Shown here in pieces: positions 1 through 8,409 of a DNA stretch of 49,543 bases (positions are counted from its first letter, which is position 1; each line of letters begins with the position of its first letter). The stretch covers positions 1-49,543 of the forward strand of contig JASHOU010000043.1 of NCBI GenBank assembly GCA_030038475.1, given 5' to 3'. Position numbers and translations under genes: made by a program. The notes beneath the pieces were generated by a model. That model was not told the DNA's origin. It did not search any database and saw only the letters and a list, made by a program, of their open reading frames with translations. Source of the DNA: Terriglobales bacterium. GTDB taxonomy: Bacteria; Acidobacteriota; Terriglobia; Terriglobales; Acidobacteriaceae.

Positions 1-292
1 TGTCGCTGGCAAAACTCCGGCTCGGTACCATGACAAAACAATTTAGCAGATGCCCAAATTCCCGGGAGCCTGGGGCGCTTCGAGTGAATCTATATGTATG
101 ATCTGATATGTTTTCTGACTGGAGCGTCCGCTGAATAGCTCTACGTTGCCACTAATGGGAAGGGCACGAGTTCCACTCATGCCGTTAAGTCGCCGAAAAT
201 CGCGGGTGCTCTGCGGGCGGGCTCCCTGCGCTGCACTTGTATTACTTTGTCGTTAGTTGTCGTTAATTGGTCGGAGATTCTGATAGAAAAAT
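1..292. other. Non-coding leader before the efflux operon
   Basis: I see no convincing gene here. The only structure I can point to is a pair of near-identical 10-bp units, TGTCGTTAGT and TGTCGTTAAT, at 248-267. It belongs with the GTCGTTA-type short repeats found again near 49275 and 49385. The stretch presumably carries the promoter of the adaptor gene that starts at 293, but no clean -35/-10 pair stands out. Confidence 0.5.
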
Positions 293-1405
293 ATGGGGCC
301 GTTTTTCAAAAAAATATCACCTGTGATTCTGGCGAGCGCGATTACCGCCCTACTTCTTTTCGCTACGGCATGCGGCAGCAGCAAGGCGGCGAGCGATTCG
401 GCGCCGCAAGCTATGCCTGTGAAAGTTCATACGGCAACGGCGGAAACCATCGACGATACCAGCGAGTATGTCGCCACCGTGAAATCGCGCGATTCGGCGG
501 TGGTGATGCCGCAGGTCGAAGGGATCGTTACGCAAATTTTTGTGCATTCGGGAGAACACGTAGCGGATGGTGCGCCGATGATGCAGATCGATCCCGCCAA
601 ACAGCAGGCGACGGTGAGCAGCCAGGAGCATGCGCGGACGGCGCAACTCGCGCAACTGAATTGGGCGAAGCAGAATTACGACCGCGTCGCCGGCCTGGCG
701 AGCGCGGGCGTGGTCAGCAAGCAAGACCTTGACCAGGCGCGAGCCACTCTCGACTCGGCACAGTCACAGTTGCGTTCGCTCGATGCGCAGGTCAGCGAGC
801 AGCAGGTACAGTTGCAGTACTACAGGGTAGTTGCGCCGCGAGCCGGCATCGTTGGCGATGTTCCCGTACGTGTCGGCGACCGGATTGTCACCACCACTAC
901 TCTGACCACGGTCGACCGTCCCGGCACTCTTGAAGCATACATTTATGTTCCGATCGAAAAATCGGCAGAGCTGAGGTTGAATCTTCCCGTCCAGATCGTC
1001 GACGATTCCGGAAAGATGCTGGCTGCGAGCCGCATCACGTTTATTTCGCCGCAGGTGGACAACTCCACGCAGACGGTTCTGGCCAAAGCGACGATCGCAA
1101 ACTCAAACGACAGTTTACGGACAGCTCAGTTCATTCGCGCGCGCGTTATTTGGGACACCAAGAAGAAGCCGGTGGTTCCCGTCACGGCGGTGTCGCGAAT
1201 CGGGAACCAGTATTTCGCTTTTGTCGCCGAGCCCGATCAAAAAGGCGGATACGTGGTTCACCAGAAGCCGCTCCAAATCGGGCAGATCGTGGGCAACGAC
1301 TATGTTGTGCTTGACGGCGTAAAACCGGGGGACAAAGTTGTCGTCTCCGGCACGCAGTTTCTGGTCGATGGGGTACCGGTAATTCCGCAAGAGAGCAGCA
1401 GCTAA
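293..1405 (+). CDS. RND efflux periplasmic adaptor (AcrA/MexA family lipoprotein)
   Basis: This is a membrane-fusion protein that bridges an inner-membrane RND pump and an outer-membrane channel in tripartite drug or solvent efflux. The N-terminus is a lipoprotein signal: lysines at 6-7, a hydrophobic stretch at 8-24 and a lipobox TAC with Cys27, so the protein should be anchored to the periplasmic face. A biotinyl-lipoyl-like half follows (about 60-100), then an alanine/glutamine-rich alpha hairpin (about 103-170), the second lipoyl half (VVAPRAGIVGDV) and a beta-barrel region. The length of 370 residues is normal for the family. The next gene encodes the pump, 100 bases downstream in the same direction, so the two form an operon. 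No TolC-like channel gene lies in the window; the pump probably borrows one encoded elsewhere. The substrate cannot be read from the sequence. Confidence 0.93.
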   Translation: MGPFFKKISPVILASAITALLLFATACGSSKAASDSAPQAMPVKVHTATAETIDDTSEYVATVKSRDSAVVMPQVEGIVTQIFVHSGEHVADGAPMMQIDPAKQQATVSSQEHARTAQLAQLNWAKQNYDRVAGLASAGVVSKQDLDQARATLDSAQSQLRSLDAQVSEQQVQLQYYRVVAPRAGIVGDVPVRVGDRIVTTTTLTTVDRPGTLEAYIYVPIEKSAELRLNLPVQIVDDSGKMLAASRITFISPQVDNSTQTVLAKATIANSNDSLRTAQFIRARVIWDTKKKPVVPVTAVSRIGNQYFAFVAEPDQKGGYVVHQKPLQIGQIVGNDYVVLDGVKPGDKVVVSGTQFLVDGVPVIPQESSS

Positions 1406-1470
1406 GTCCAGAAGAAAGTTCTCAAAAAATCAGTCCCAGGGAAACACCGAGCGATATCGGGCGAAAAACG

Positions 1471-1498
1471 GAGAACTGACAACTGAGAACTGAGAACT
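1471..1498. repeat. Four 7-bp units between adaptor and pump genes
   Basis: The units are GAGAACT, GACAACT, GAGAACT and GAGAACT, in exact 7-bp register, ending seven bases before the pump start codon. They occupy the position where a ribosome binding site would be expected, and the sequence between them and the ATG is T-rich. The same heptamer type recurs at 39361, 40243, 41678 and 48487. Confidence 0.85.
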
Positions 1499-1505
1499 TT
1501 TTTAA

Positions 1506-4500
1506 ATGGTCGATTTTTTTATTCATCGCCCGGTATTTTCCAGTGTCTGCGCGCTGATGATTATTCTCGCTGGCGCGGTCTGCATTCCAACCCTGCCCAT
1601 CGCCCAGTTTCCCGACCTCGCGCCGCCGCAGGTCGGTGTCACTGCCGTTTATACCGGAGCCAGTTCGCAGACAGTCGAGTCGGCCGTCACCCTGCCACTG
1701 GAGCAGCAAATCAATGGCGCCGAGGGCATGAAATACGTCACTTCCTCGAGCACCAACGATGGCGTAAGCACGGTCACCGCTACCTTCGATATCACGCGCG
1801 ACCCCGACTTGGCGACGGTTGACATCGAGAATCGCGTGAACACGGCTTCCGGAAGGCTTCCCGCCGCCGTCAAGCAAATCGGAATCACTGTCGCCAAAAC
1901 CTCACAAAACTTTGTATTTGGCGGCGCCGTGTTTTCGCCGGATGGCCGATATTCCACGATGTTTATCAGCAATTATCTCGACGTGTATGTGCGCGACACG
2001 CTCAAGCGCGTTCCCGGCGTCGCCGACGTTCTCATCTTCGGCGAACGCAAATACTCGATGCGCCTGTGGCTCGATCCGGTGCGCATGGCCGGCCGTGGTC
2101 TCACTGCCGACGATGTAGTGAACGCTCTCGGGGAGCAGAACGTAGAAGTCGCCGCTGGACAAGTCGGCGCGCAGCCCTCCATCCCTGGCCAGCACTTCCA
2201 GATCAGCGTCCGCGCCATCGGCCGTCTCTCTGAGCCCGCGCAGTTCGATGACATCATCCTCAAAAGCAATGCCGACGGCACTCTAGTCCGCCTGAAAGAC
2301 GTAGGCCATGCCGAACTCGGCGCCGAAGATTACACGAGCGACCTCGATTACAACGGACGCGAAGCCGTTGGCATCGCTGTCACCCAGCTCTCCACCGCCA
2401 ACGCACTTGATGTTCGACGACGCTGCGCCGTCGAACTCGATCGGCTTTCCAAGCGCTTTCCTCCTGGCATGAAATATGAGATCGCATTCGACGTCACCGA
2501 TGCCGTCGGCGAATCCATCCGCGACGTGCTTTTTACAGTGGGTTCCGCGATCCTGCTGGTCATCCTGGTGATCTTCGTTTTTCTCGGCGACTGGAGGACT
2601 ACGATCATTCACTTCATCGCCACTCCAGTTTCGCTCATCGGGACATTCACTTTCGTAAAACTACTCGGCTTTTCCATCAACACGCTCACGCTTTTCGGCA
2701 TCACGCTGGCGACGGGCCTGGTTGTCGACGACGTGATTGTCGTGATTGAAAACATCGAGCGCCATCTGCACGAGGGCGAGCACAGCGCAGCCAAAGCCGC
2801 CTCCGCCGCCATGCGAGAAGTCACCGGCGCAGTCGTCGCCACCTCGCTCGTACTCGTTGCGGTGTTCGTGCCGGTTGCATTCTTTCCCGGCACCACTGGC
2901 ATCCTGTTCCGTCAGTTCGCGCTCACCATCGCCTTCTCCATTACCATCTCCGCCTTCAACGCTCTGACCTTGGCGCCCGCGCTCGCATCGATCCTGCTCG
3001 GCCGCATCGAACACAAAGAAAAGAGCTGGTTTTTCAGACAGGTTGATCGTTTTCTTGCCGCTACCAACCGAGGTTACGTGCACACTCTCCGCACGTTCTT
3101 GCGCTTCGAGATCCTCGCTTTGATCTTGTTCGCGACTGGCCTCGGTCTCGCTTATGTTGTCTTCAAAAAAGTGCCGCAAGGCTTCGTTCCCACCGAGGAT
3201 CAGGGCTATCTCATCGTCGCCATCCAGGCTCCCACCGGAGCTTCCCTCGAATACACCCGCGACATCGGCCGGCAGATCTCCGCCATCACAAAAAATATCC
3301 CGGAAATTGAAGGTACCTTTTCGGTTGCCGGCTTCAGCTTCGGCGGAGCCACTCCCAACGCTGGCCTTGTCTTCCTGCCCCTCCGCGCTTACGGTAAGCG
3401 CCAGGGCGAAGAACATAGCGCCTCCGCCGTCCTGAACCGTCTCCGCGGTCCGCTCTTCGGAATCTCCGGCGCCATCGTCATTCCCTTCGAGCCACCCGCC
3501 GTCCAGGGTCTCGGCCAGTTCGGGGGCTTCCAATACGAACTCCTCGATCAGGGATCTCATACTCTTCAGGATCTCGACAAAACCACCCACGACCTCATTC
3601 GCGCCGCCGGCGAGCGTCCGCAAAAAGATCTGACCGGACTCTTCAGCACCTACACCGCAAACGATCCGCAATACGTCGTTACCATCGACCGCGAAAAAGC
3701 CAAGAGCCTCCACCTCCCGCTTGGCCAGATTACCGACACCCTCGGCGTCTACATGGGTTCGTCCTATGTGAACGATTTCGATTTCAACAACCGCTCCTAC
3801 CGCGTCTACGTGCAGGCCGACAAACAATTCCGCTCCCACCCGCAAGATATCGGCCAGTACTACGTCCGCTCCGATTCCGGAGCCATGATCCCGCTCGAAA
3901 ACCTCGTCACCGTTACGCAAAGCAGCGCGCCCCAGGTCATCAACCACTACAATCTCTTCCGCTCAACGGAAATCGACGGCTCGGCCGCGCCCGGCTTCAG
4001 CTCGGGACAGGCCATCGACGCCATGCAACAGCTTTCGGCGAAGATCTTGCCCCAGGGCTACACCTACGAGTGGTCGGGCATTTCGCTGGAAGAACTCGCC
4101 TCTGGCTCGACCGTGTTGATCCTCTTTGGCCTCGGCGGTCTCGTCGTCTATCTCACGCTCTCCGCGCTATATGAAAGCTTTGTTCTGCCCTTCATCATTA
4201 TGCTTGCCGTGCCCATGGCTCTGCTCGGCGCGCTCGGAGGGCAATGGATTCGCGGCTTGCAGAATGACGTTTACTGCCAGGTAGGCTTGGTTATGCTGAT
4301 CGGTCTCGCCTCCAAAAACGCTATCTTAATCGTGGAATTTGCCGAGCAGTTGCGCCACCGGGGCATGACCATTTTCGACGCCGCCGTCGAAGCAGCCCGC
4401 ATACGCCTGCGCCCCATCCTCATGACGTCGCTGGCCTTCATCCTCGGAGTCGTTCCTCTGGTCGTTGCTACCGGAGCGGGAGAAAACGGCCGTCATTCCG

Positions 4501-4622
4501 TAGGTACGACCGTTTTCGGCGGGATGATTATGAGCACGATTCTGAATTTGTTTTTTATTCCGGTGTTGTATCTGCTGATCGAAAGCTTCCGCGAGCGGCG
4601 GCGGCAACCAAAAACCGCATGA
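1506..4622 (+). CDS. RND multidrug efflux pump, inner-membrane permease (AcrB/MexB family)
   Basis: This is a proton-driven RND exporter of the hydrophobe/amphiphile efflux-1 type. Its 1038 residues match the usual length. It starts with a cytoplasmic helix (VDFFIHRPVFSSVCA), then a hydrophobic first membrane segment and a large periplasmic porter loop. The proton-relay pair Asp-Asp is present in GLVVDDVIVVIENIE (about residue 404), and the relay lysine lies in GLASKNAILIVEFAEQ (about 939-954). Both periplasmic loops and twelve membrane spans are consistent with an intact trimeric pump. It follows the adaptor gene at 293-1405. The ATG at 1506 has no good Shine-Dalgarno because a heptamer repeat array occupies the space just upstream; translation may depend on the adaptor cistron. 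Confidence 0.95.
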   Translation: MVDFFIHRPVFSSVCALMIILAGAVCIPTLPIAQFPDLAPPQVGVTAVYTGASSQTVESAVTLPLEQQINGAEGMKYVTSSSTNDGVSTVTATFDITRDPDLATVDIENRVNTASGRLPAAVKQIGITVAKTSQNFVFGGAVFSPDGRYSTMFISNYLDVYVRDTLKRVPGVADVLIFGERKYSMRLWLDPVRMAGRGLTADDVVNALGEQNVEVAAGQVGAQPSIPGQHFQISVRAIGRLSEPAQFDDIILKSNADGTLVRLKDVGHAELGAEDYTSDLDYNGREAVGIAVTQLSTANALDVRRRCAVELDRLSKRFPPGMKYEIAFDVTDAVGESIRDVLFTVGSAILLVILVIFVFLGDWRTTIIHFIATPVSLIGTFTFVKLLGFSINTLTLFGITLATGLVVDDVIVVIENIERHLHEGEHSAAKAASAAMREVTGAVVATSLVLVAVFVPVAFFPGTTGILFRQFALTIAFSITISAFNALTLAPALASILLGRIEHKEKSWFFRQVDRFLAATNRGYVHTLRTFLRFEILALILFATGLGLAYVVFKKVPQGFVPTEDQGYLIVAIQAPTGASLEYTRDIGRQISAITKNIPEIEGTFSVAGFSFGGATPNAGLVFLPLRAYGKRQGEEHSASAVLNRLRGPLFGISGAIVIPFEPPAVQGLGQFGGFQYELLDQGSHTLQDLDKTTHDLIRAAGERPQKDLTGLFSTYTANDPQYVVTIDREKAKSLHLPLGQITDTLGVYMGSSYVNDFDFNNRSYRVYVQADKQFRSHPQDIGQYYVRSDSGAMIPLENLVTVTQSSAPQVINHYNLFRSTEIDGSAAPGFSSGQAIDAMQQLSAKILPQGYTYEWSGISLEELASGSTVLILFGLGGLVVYLTLSALYESFVLPFIIMLAVPMALLGALGGQWIRGLQNDVYCQVGLVMLIGLASKNAILIVEFAEQLRHRGMTIFDAAVEAARIRLRPILMTSLAFILGVVPLVVATGAGENGRHSVGTTVFGGMIMSTILNLFFIPVLYLLIESFRERRRQPKTA

Positions 4623-4778
4623 GCACGTCCGCTTGTGTCGATGCAGCGACTGCAGTTCGAGCGAGACCGCGCAGGTCTTGAAGAAAGACCACCTTATCGG
4701 GCTTTCTTGGCGCCTGACAGGTGCGCGGGTTTCGCGCTCGGGTGTATCCTTACCCAAATCAATTGCGAAGGACATCCT

Positions 4779-5366
4779 ATGAAAAAATCAGTGCGCGCGT
4801 TTTTCGCTCTACCATTGATTTTCTGCATGGCGGCGCTCGCCAGTCCCGCCCCACAGGATAACCAACCGTCTGGCGCGCTCGATCAGAAGAGCCTGGCGCG
4901 CATTTACAAGGAAGTCCGGCACCAACTCGTTCTGCTTCCCTACTACAACGTTTTCGACAACCTCGCTTACAAGGTCGACCCCGATGGCACCGTGACTCTG
5001 CTCGGCCAGGTTGTCAACCCGACCCTCAAATCGGATGCCGGAAATGCGGTAAAGGGTATTGAAGGCGTGGAAAGAGTCGTCAACAATATCGAGGTGTTGC
5101 CCAACTCTCCCAATGACGATCGCATCCGTCGCGCCACTTACCGCGCCATCTACGGAAATCCGCAGCTTAGCCAGTACCAGTTACGTGCCGTGCCCCCGAT
5201 TCACATCATCGTCAAAAACGGAAACATCACCCTCGAAGGTGCGGTTGCTACCGAGATGGATAAGACCGTTGCTGGCATCAAGGCCAATGGCGTCTCCGGA
5301 GCCTTCTCAGTGACCAACAACCTTGCAGTTGACCAACCGTCGAAAGACGATAAGAAAAAGAAGTAG
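4779..5366 (+). CDS. Secreted BON-domain protein
   Basis: This is a small exported protein of 195 residues. The start at 4779 is chosen because GAAGGA lies eight bases upstream and because it begins a clear signal peptide (MKKSVRAFFALPL, hydrophobic core, cleavage near ALAS-PA). Longer upstream readings lack these features. Two BON-type units can be seen: AYKVDPDGTVTLLGQVVNPT followed by a helix with GIEGVERVVNNIEVLP, and IIVKNGNITLEGAV followed by a shorter repeat. BON domains in proteins such as OsmY/DolP bind membranes and occur in osmotic-shock and envelope-maintenance proteins, so a periplasmic envelope role is inferred. The lysine-rich tail (DDKKKK) is unremarkable. The gene stands between the efflux operon and tsaC, with its own ribosome binding site. 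Confidence 0.85.
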   Translation: MKKSVRAFFALPLIFCMAALASPAPQDNQPSGALDQKSLARIYKEVRHQLVLLPYYNVFDNLAYKVDPDGTVTLLGQVVNPTLKSDAGNAVKGIEGVERVVNNIEVLPNSPNDDRIRRATYRAIYGNPQLSQYQLRAVPPIHIIVKNGNITLEGAVATEMDKTVAGIKANGVSGAFSVTNNLAVDQPSKDDKKKK

Positions 5367-5475
5367 CGCGCGAGGGGGGCTTCCCCTGAATCGCTCACCA
5401 CGATTTCACCCACTCTCGATTTATGCATGCAGCTCGCAGACAGCAACTCTGCTGTCGCGCAATCTACAATCAAGT

Positions 5476-6453
5476 ATGTTCTCTGGCCCAAGCGTCTTCT
5501 CAGGTTTAGACCCGAGCCTGATCGAGCGCGCGGCTACGTTCATCCGCTCGGGCCGGCTCGTCGCGTTCCCTACCGAAACCGTCTATGGTTTGGGGGCGAA
5601 CGCGCTCGACGCCGAAGCCGTGGCCCGTATTTACTCCGTCAAAGGGCGCCCACCGTCGAGCCCCCTGATTGTGCACGTTGCATCGATCGAGATGGCGGAG
5701 TCACTGGCTGCGGAGTGGCCGCCACTGGCCGATCGACTGGCGCAGAAGTTCTGGCCCGGGCCTCTAACGCTGGTTGTAAAAAAACAAGCCGCGATTCCCG
5801 CTATTGTCACAGCCAATCTTGCGACGGTTGGTCTGCGCATGCCGGCGCATCCGATCGCGCTTGCGCTCATACAAGCGGCGGGCGTTCCGCTCGCTGCGCC
5901 CAGCGCCAACCGTTTCACCGAACTCTCTCCCACTACGGCCGATCACGTTCGGCGCAGTCTGGCTTCCAGTTCCAGCTCAGAAGTCGGCCTCATTCTCGAT
6001 GGTGGCCCGTGCCAGGTTGGGATCGAATCGACAGTGCTCTCGATCGTCGGGCCGGGAGCGGTTCTGCTTCGCCCAGGCGGAATTTCACGGAGCGAACTGG
6101 AGTCGGTTGCGGGACCAGTCGCTGCAGCGCAGGAAGTGCAAGCGGGACCCCATCTCGCGCCGGGCATGCACCCGCGGCACTACAGCCCGCGCACCAGTTT
6201 GTATCTGCCGGAAAATGGCAACGTACCTGAGCGGGGACACGGGATTTATTTACAATATCGGTGTCCGGCTCACCGCGCCGACGTAGCGATTCGCCAGATG
6301 CCGCTCTCGGCGGTTGAATACGCGGCGGCACTTTATGACGCTCTGCACCAGGCCGACGAGGAAAATTACGACTGGATTGCCGTGGACCTTCCGCCCGACG
6401 GCGCCGAATGGGAAGCGGTGCGCGATCGGCTGAAGCGCGCGGCCACGAAGTAG
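5476..6453 (+). CDS. tsaC: L-threonylcarbamoyladenylate synthase (TsaC/Sua5 family)
   Basis: This enzyme makes threonylcarbamoyl-AMP from threonine, bicarbonate and ATP, the first step of the universal t6A37 tRNA modification, in the cytoplasm. The start at 5476 opens the conserved domain (FIRSGRLVAFPTETVYGLGANA). Upstream in-frame codons read through low-complexity sequence overlapping the BON gene and are unlikely to be used. The YrdC-like fold shows KGRPPSSPLIVHV (about residues 56-68), KFWPGPLTLVV and the SANR segment. The protein (326 aa) continues into a C-terminal domain after the LAPGMHPRHYSP linker, as in Sua5-type rather than short TsaC-type members. The downstream neighbour is convergent, ending at 6504. 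Confidence 0.93.
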   Translation: MFSGPSVFSGLDPSLIERAATFIRSGRLVAFPTETVYGLGANALDAEAVARIYSVKGRPPSSPLIVHVASIEMAESLAAEWPPLADRLAQKFWPGPLTLVVKKQAAIPAIVTANLATVGLRMPAHPIALALIQAAGVPLAAPSANRFTELSPTTADHVRRSLASSSSSEVGLILDGGPCQVGIESTVLSIVGPGAVLLRPGGISRSELESVAGPVAAAQEVQAGPHLAPGMHPRHYSPRTSLYLPENGNVPERGHGIYLQYRCPAHRADVAIRQMPLSAVEYAAALYDALHQADEENYDWIAVDLPPDGAEWEAVRDRLKRAATK

Positions 6454-6503
6454 CGTGCTGAAAGCGCGCCTGACTCTGGCGCATACTCTCGCAACCGCCG
6501 AGA

Positions 6504-8282
6504 TTACTCCAGCTCTAATTCAATCTGTTTGCCGGCGGGGTCCAGCCTCGCGATGCGAAATTTGCGAATCTGGCCGGCATGCGCTGCCTCTGGCGTCGAT
6601 TCTTTCGCAGGTGCGCCAGACTTCCACCGCGCTTGCAGCATGGAACCTAAAGATGAGAGATCGGGCTTAGTGGAGGATGACGCCGAAGAGGACGCGCCCG
6701 AACTAATTTCTGCTGATTTGCCTTCTTGCGCGGCAAGCTCTTCTTCGGAACTCCGGCGCATGTGGCACGTTGCCATAACGCCTCCTCCAAGTTCCACGCG
6801 AGCGCTTCCCTCGGAAACATCCGTAATCCGCCCAGTGACGATGTCGCCTACCTCATGTTCGGCAAGGTATTCGTCGAGGCCGGTCGGCACGAGCTGCTTC
6901 ATGCTTAGTCGGATGATGCGTTTTTCGCTATCGAGCGCGAGTACCTGCGCCTTGACCGTCTGTCCCGGCCGCAGCACATCTTGCTGGTGATTGATGCGCT
7001 TTTCCGCGCTGACTTCGCTCACGTGAATCATTCCCTCAACTCCCTCCGCAAGCTGCACGAAGGCTCCGAATTTCGTCAGATTGGTGACCAAACCTTCAAC
7101 GACCGTGCCGGGCGCGAATTTTGTTTCAGCTCCAGCCCAGGGATCGCCCAGCGCTTGTTTTAGGCCGAGAGAAATGCGGCGTTCGGCAACGTTCACTCCA
7201 AGGATGACGGCTTCGACGGTTTCTCCCAGCTTTACGACGTCGGCCGGGGTTCGCACCCGTTTCGCCCACGACATTTCCGAGATATGAATCAGGCCTTCGA
7301 TGCCGGGTTCGATTTCGACGAAGGCTCCGAAATCGGCGATGCGGGTGACGCGGCCGCGCACGCGTTCTCCCGGGCGATATTTTTCGCCGACTGCCTTCCA
7401 CGGATGCGGCTGCAACTGCTTCATGCCGATAGCCACGCGGCGTTTCTCCGCATCGATCTTCAGGATAACGGCATCGATCTGCTGGCCGACTGAGAGCACG
7501 TCGGACGGCTTGTTGATGCGATGCCAGGAAATTTCGCCGACGTGAAGCAGCGCGTCCGCGCCGCCGATATCAACGAAGGCTCCATAATCGGTGAGGCTGC
7601 GAACCTCGCCTTGCACCCTGTCGCCTTCTTTGAGTTCGGAAAATCGCCGCTCCTTGCCCGCGCGTTCTTCGTCCTCGGCGATGATTCGCCGATCCACCAC
7701 GACGTCTTCGTCATCGACGTCGAGCTTGATGATGCGGCAGCGGATTTCCTGCTCGACGAGTTTCTCCAGTTCGGCGGCATCATGCGTTCCGCTGCGCGAA
7801 GCAGGCATGAACGCGCGCACTCCAATATCGACGCTCAACCCGCCTTTGACCACGCCCGTCACGGTGCCCATGATGGTGGATTTTTCGGCGAAAGCTTTTT
7901 CGAGCGAAGCCCAGTCAGTTGGGCGCTCGACTTTTCCGCGCGTGAGTTGGTAGTAGCCTTCAGGATCGCGGCTTTTGATCGTAACCGAAACTTTCTCGCC
8001 GGGCTTCGGGAGTTTGTCAGGCGCGAACGCATTGAGCGGCAGAACGCCTTCAGTTTTGAATCCAACGTCGAGGATGATGGAGTCGGCGGTGACGGCGATG
8101 ACCGTGCCTTCGCGCGAGCCGGTTTCGCTCTTGCGCGATCGATTCCGTTCATAGGCGGAAAAGATCTCTTTGAAAGATTCGGTAGATTCAGCGGCGAAAG
8201 ATTCAGTGGATTCAGCTCCCGGCGCGGCTTTTGGTATGCCGGTATTAGGTGTACCGGTATTGGGCGTGTTCGGGTCGGGCAT
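6504..8282 (-). CDS. rpsA: 30S ribosomal protein S1
   Basis: This is an RNA-binding ribosomal protein that helps mRNA docking and unfolding. At 592 residues it carries five good S1 (OB-fold) repeats at about 57-118, 137-200, 219-288, 304-375 and 391-462, each with the typical G-(A/F)-F-V-(D/E) and H-(V/I)-S-E signatures, for example LTDYGAFVDIGGADALLHVG. A sixth, degenerate repeat (about 477-515) is followed by a Ser/Ala-rich insert and a final strand pair at the C-terminus. The N-terminal 40 residues are low complexity and built from DNA tandem repeats (15-bp and 24-bp units, listed separately). The stretch before the ATG has no Shine-Dalgarno sequence, as is also known for E. coli rpsA. The gene follows the patatin gene on the same strand. 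Confidence 0.92.
   Translation of the reverse strand: MPDPNTPNTGTPNTGIPKAAPGAESTESFAAESTESFKEIFSAYERNRSRKSETGSREGTVIAVTADSIILDVGFKTEGVLPLNAFAPDKLPKPGEKVSVTIKSRDPEGYYQLTRGKVERPTDWASLEKAFAEKSTIMGTVTGVVKGGLSVDIGVRAFMPASRSGTHDAAELEKLVEQEIRCRIIKLDVDDEDVVVDRRIIAEDEERAGKERRFSELKEGDRVQGEVRSLTDYGAFVDIGGADALLHVGEISWHRINKPSDVLSVGQQIDAVILKIDAEKRRVAIGMKQLQPHPWKAVGEKYRPGERVRGRVTRIADFGAFVEIEPGIEGLIHISEMSWAKRVRTPADVVKLGETVEAVILGVNVAERRISLGLKQALGDPWAGAETKFAPGTVVEGLVTNLTKFGAFVQLAEGVEGMIHVSEVSAEKRINHQQDVLRPGQTVKAQVLALDSEKRIIRLSMKQLVPTGLDEYLAEHEVGDIVTGRITDVSEGSARVELGGGVMATCHMRRSSEEELAAQEGKSAEISSGASSSASSSTKPDLSSLGSMLQARWKSGAPAKESTPEAAHAGQIRKFRIARLDPAGKQIELELE
8172..8219. repeat. Tandem 24-bp duplication in the 5' part of rpsA
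   Basis: Two 24-bp units (8172-8195 and 8196-8219) share the pattern GAAAGATTC(A/G)GT(A/G)GATTCAGC. They encode the 8-residue duplication ESTESFAA/ESTESFKE at the S1 N-terminus. Inside each unit GATTC recurs with 9- and 15-bp spacing. They adjoin the 15-bp array at 8233-8292. Confidence 0.8.
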
Positions 8283-8292
8283 GGTGACGGAG
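8233..8292. repeat. 15-bp degenerate tandem repeat across the rpsA start codon
   Basis: Units on the plus strand are GGTATGCCGGTATTA, GGTGTACCGGTATTG, GGCGTGTTCGGGTCG and a weaker GGCATGGTGACGGAG. The first three encode the PNT-GTPNT-GIPKA pentapeptide pattern of S1; the fourth contains the start codon (8280-8282, minus strand). Units resemble those at 42542-42631 (GGNGTACCNGNA). Confidence 0.75.
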
Positions 8293-8409
8293 GGCCAAGG
8301 CCTCGGCGACGTGAATGGTTAGGATAACATCGCACGAGCCTGGCACGCGGCATCGCCCCGTTCTGGGTGGCGTACCGGTTTGATCTCCGCCGATTTGTCT
8401 GACGCTGGA

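Noticed and set aside
2661-3947. A 428-codon open frame on the minus strand inside the RND pump gene
   Set aside because: It is antisense to a full-length, motif-complete pump gene, has an unlikely acidic, low-complexity composition and matches no family; it is a by-product of the GC-rich coding strand.
7521-8327. A 268-codon plus-strand frame antisense to rpsA
   Set aside because: It lies opposite a clear six-domain S1 gene and shows no conserved motif.
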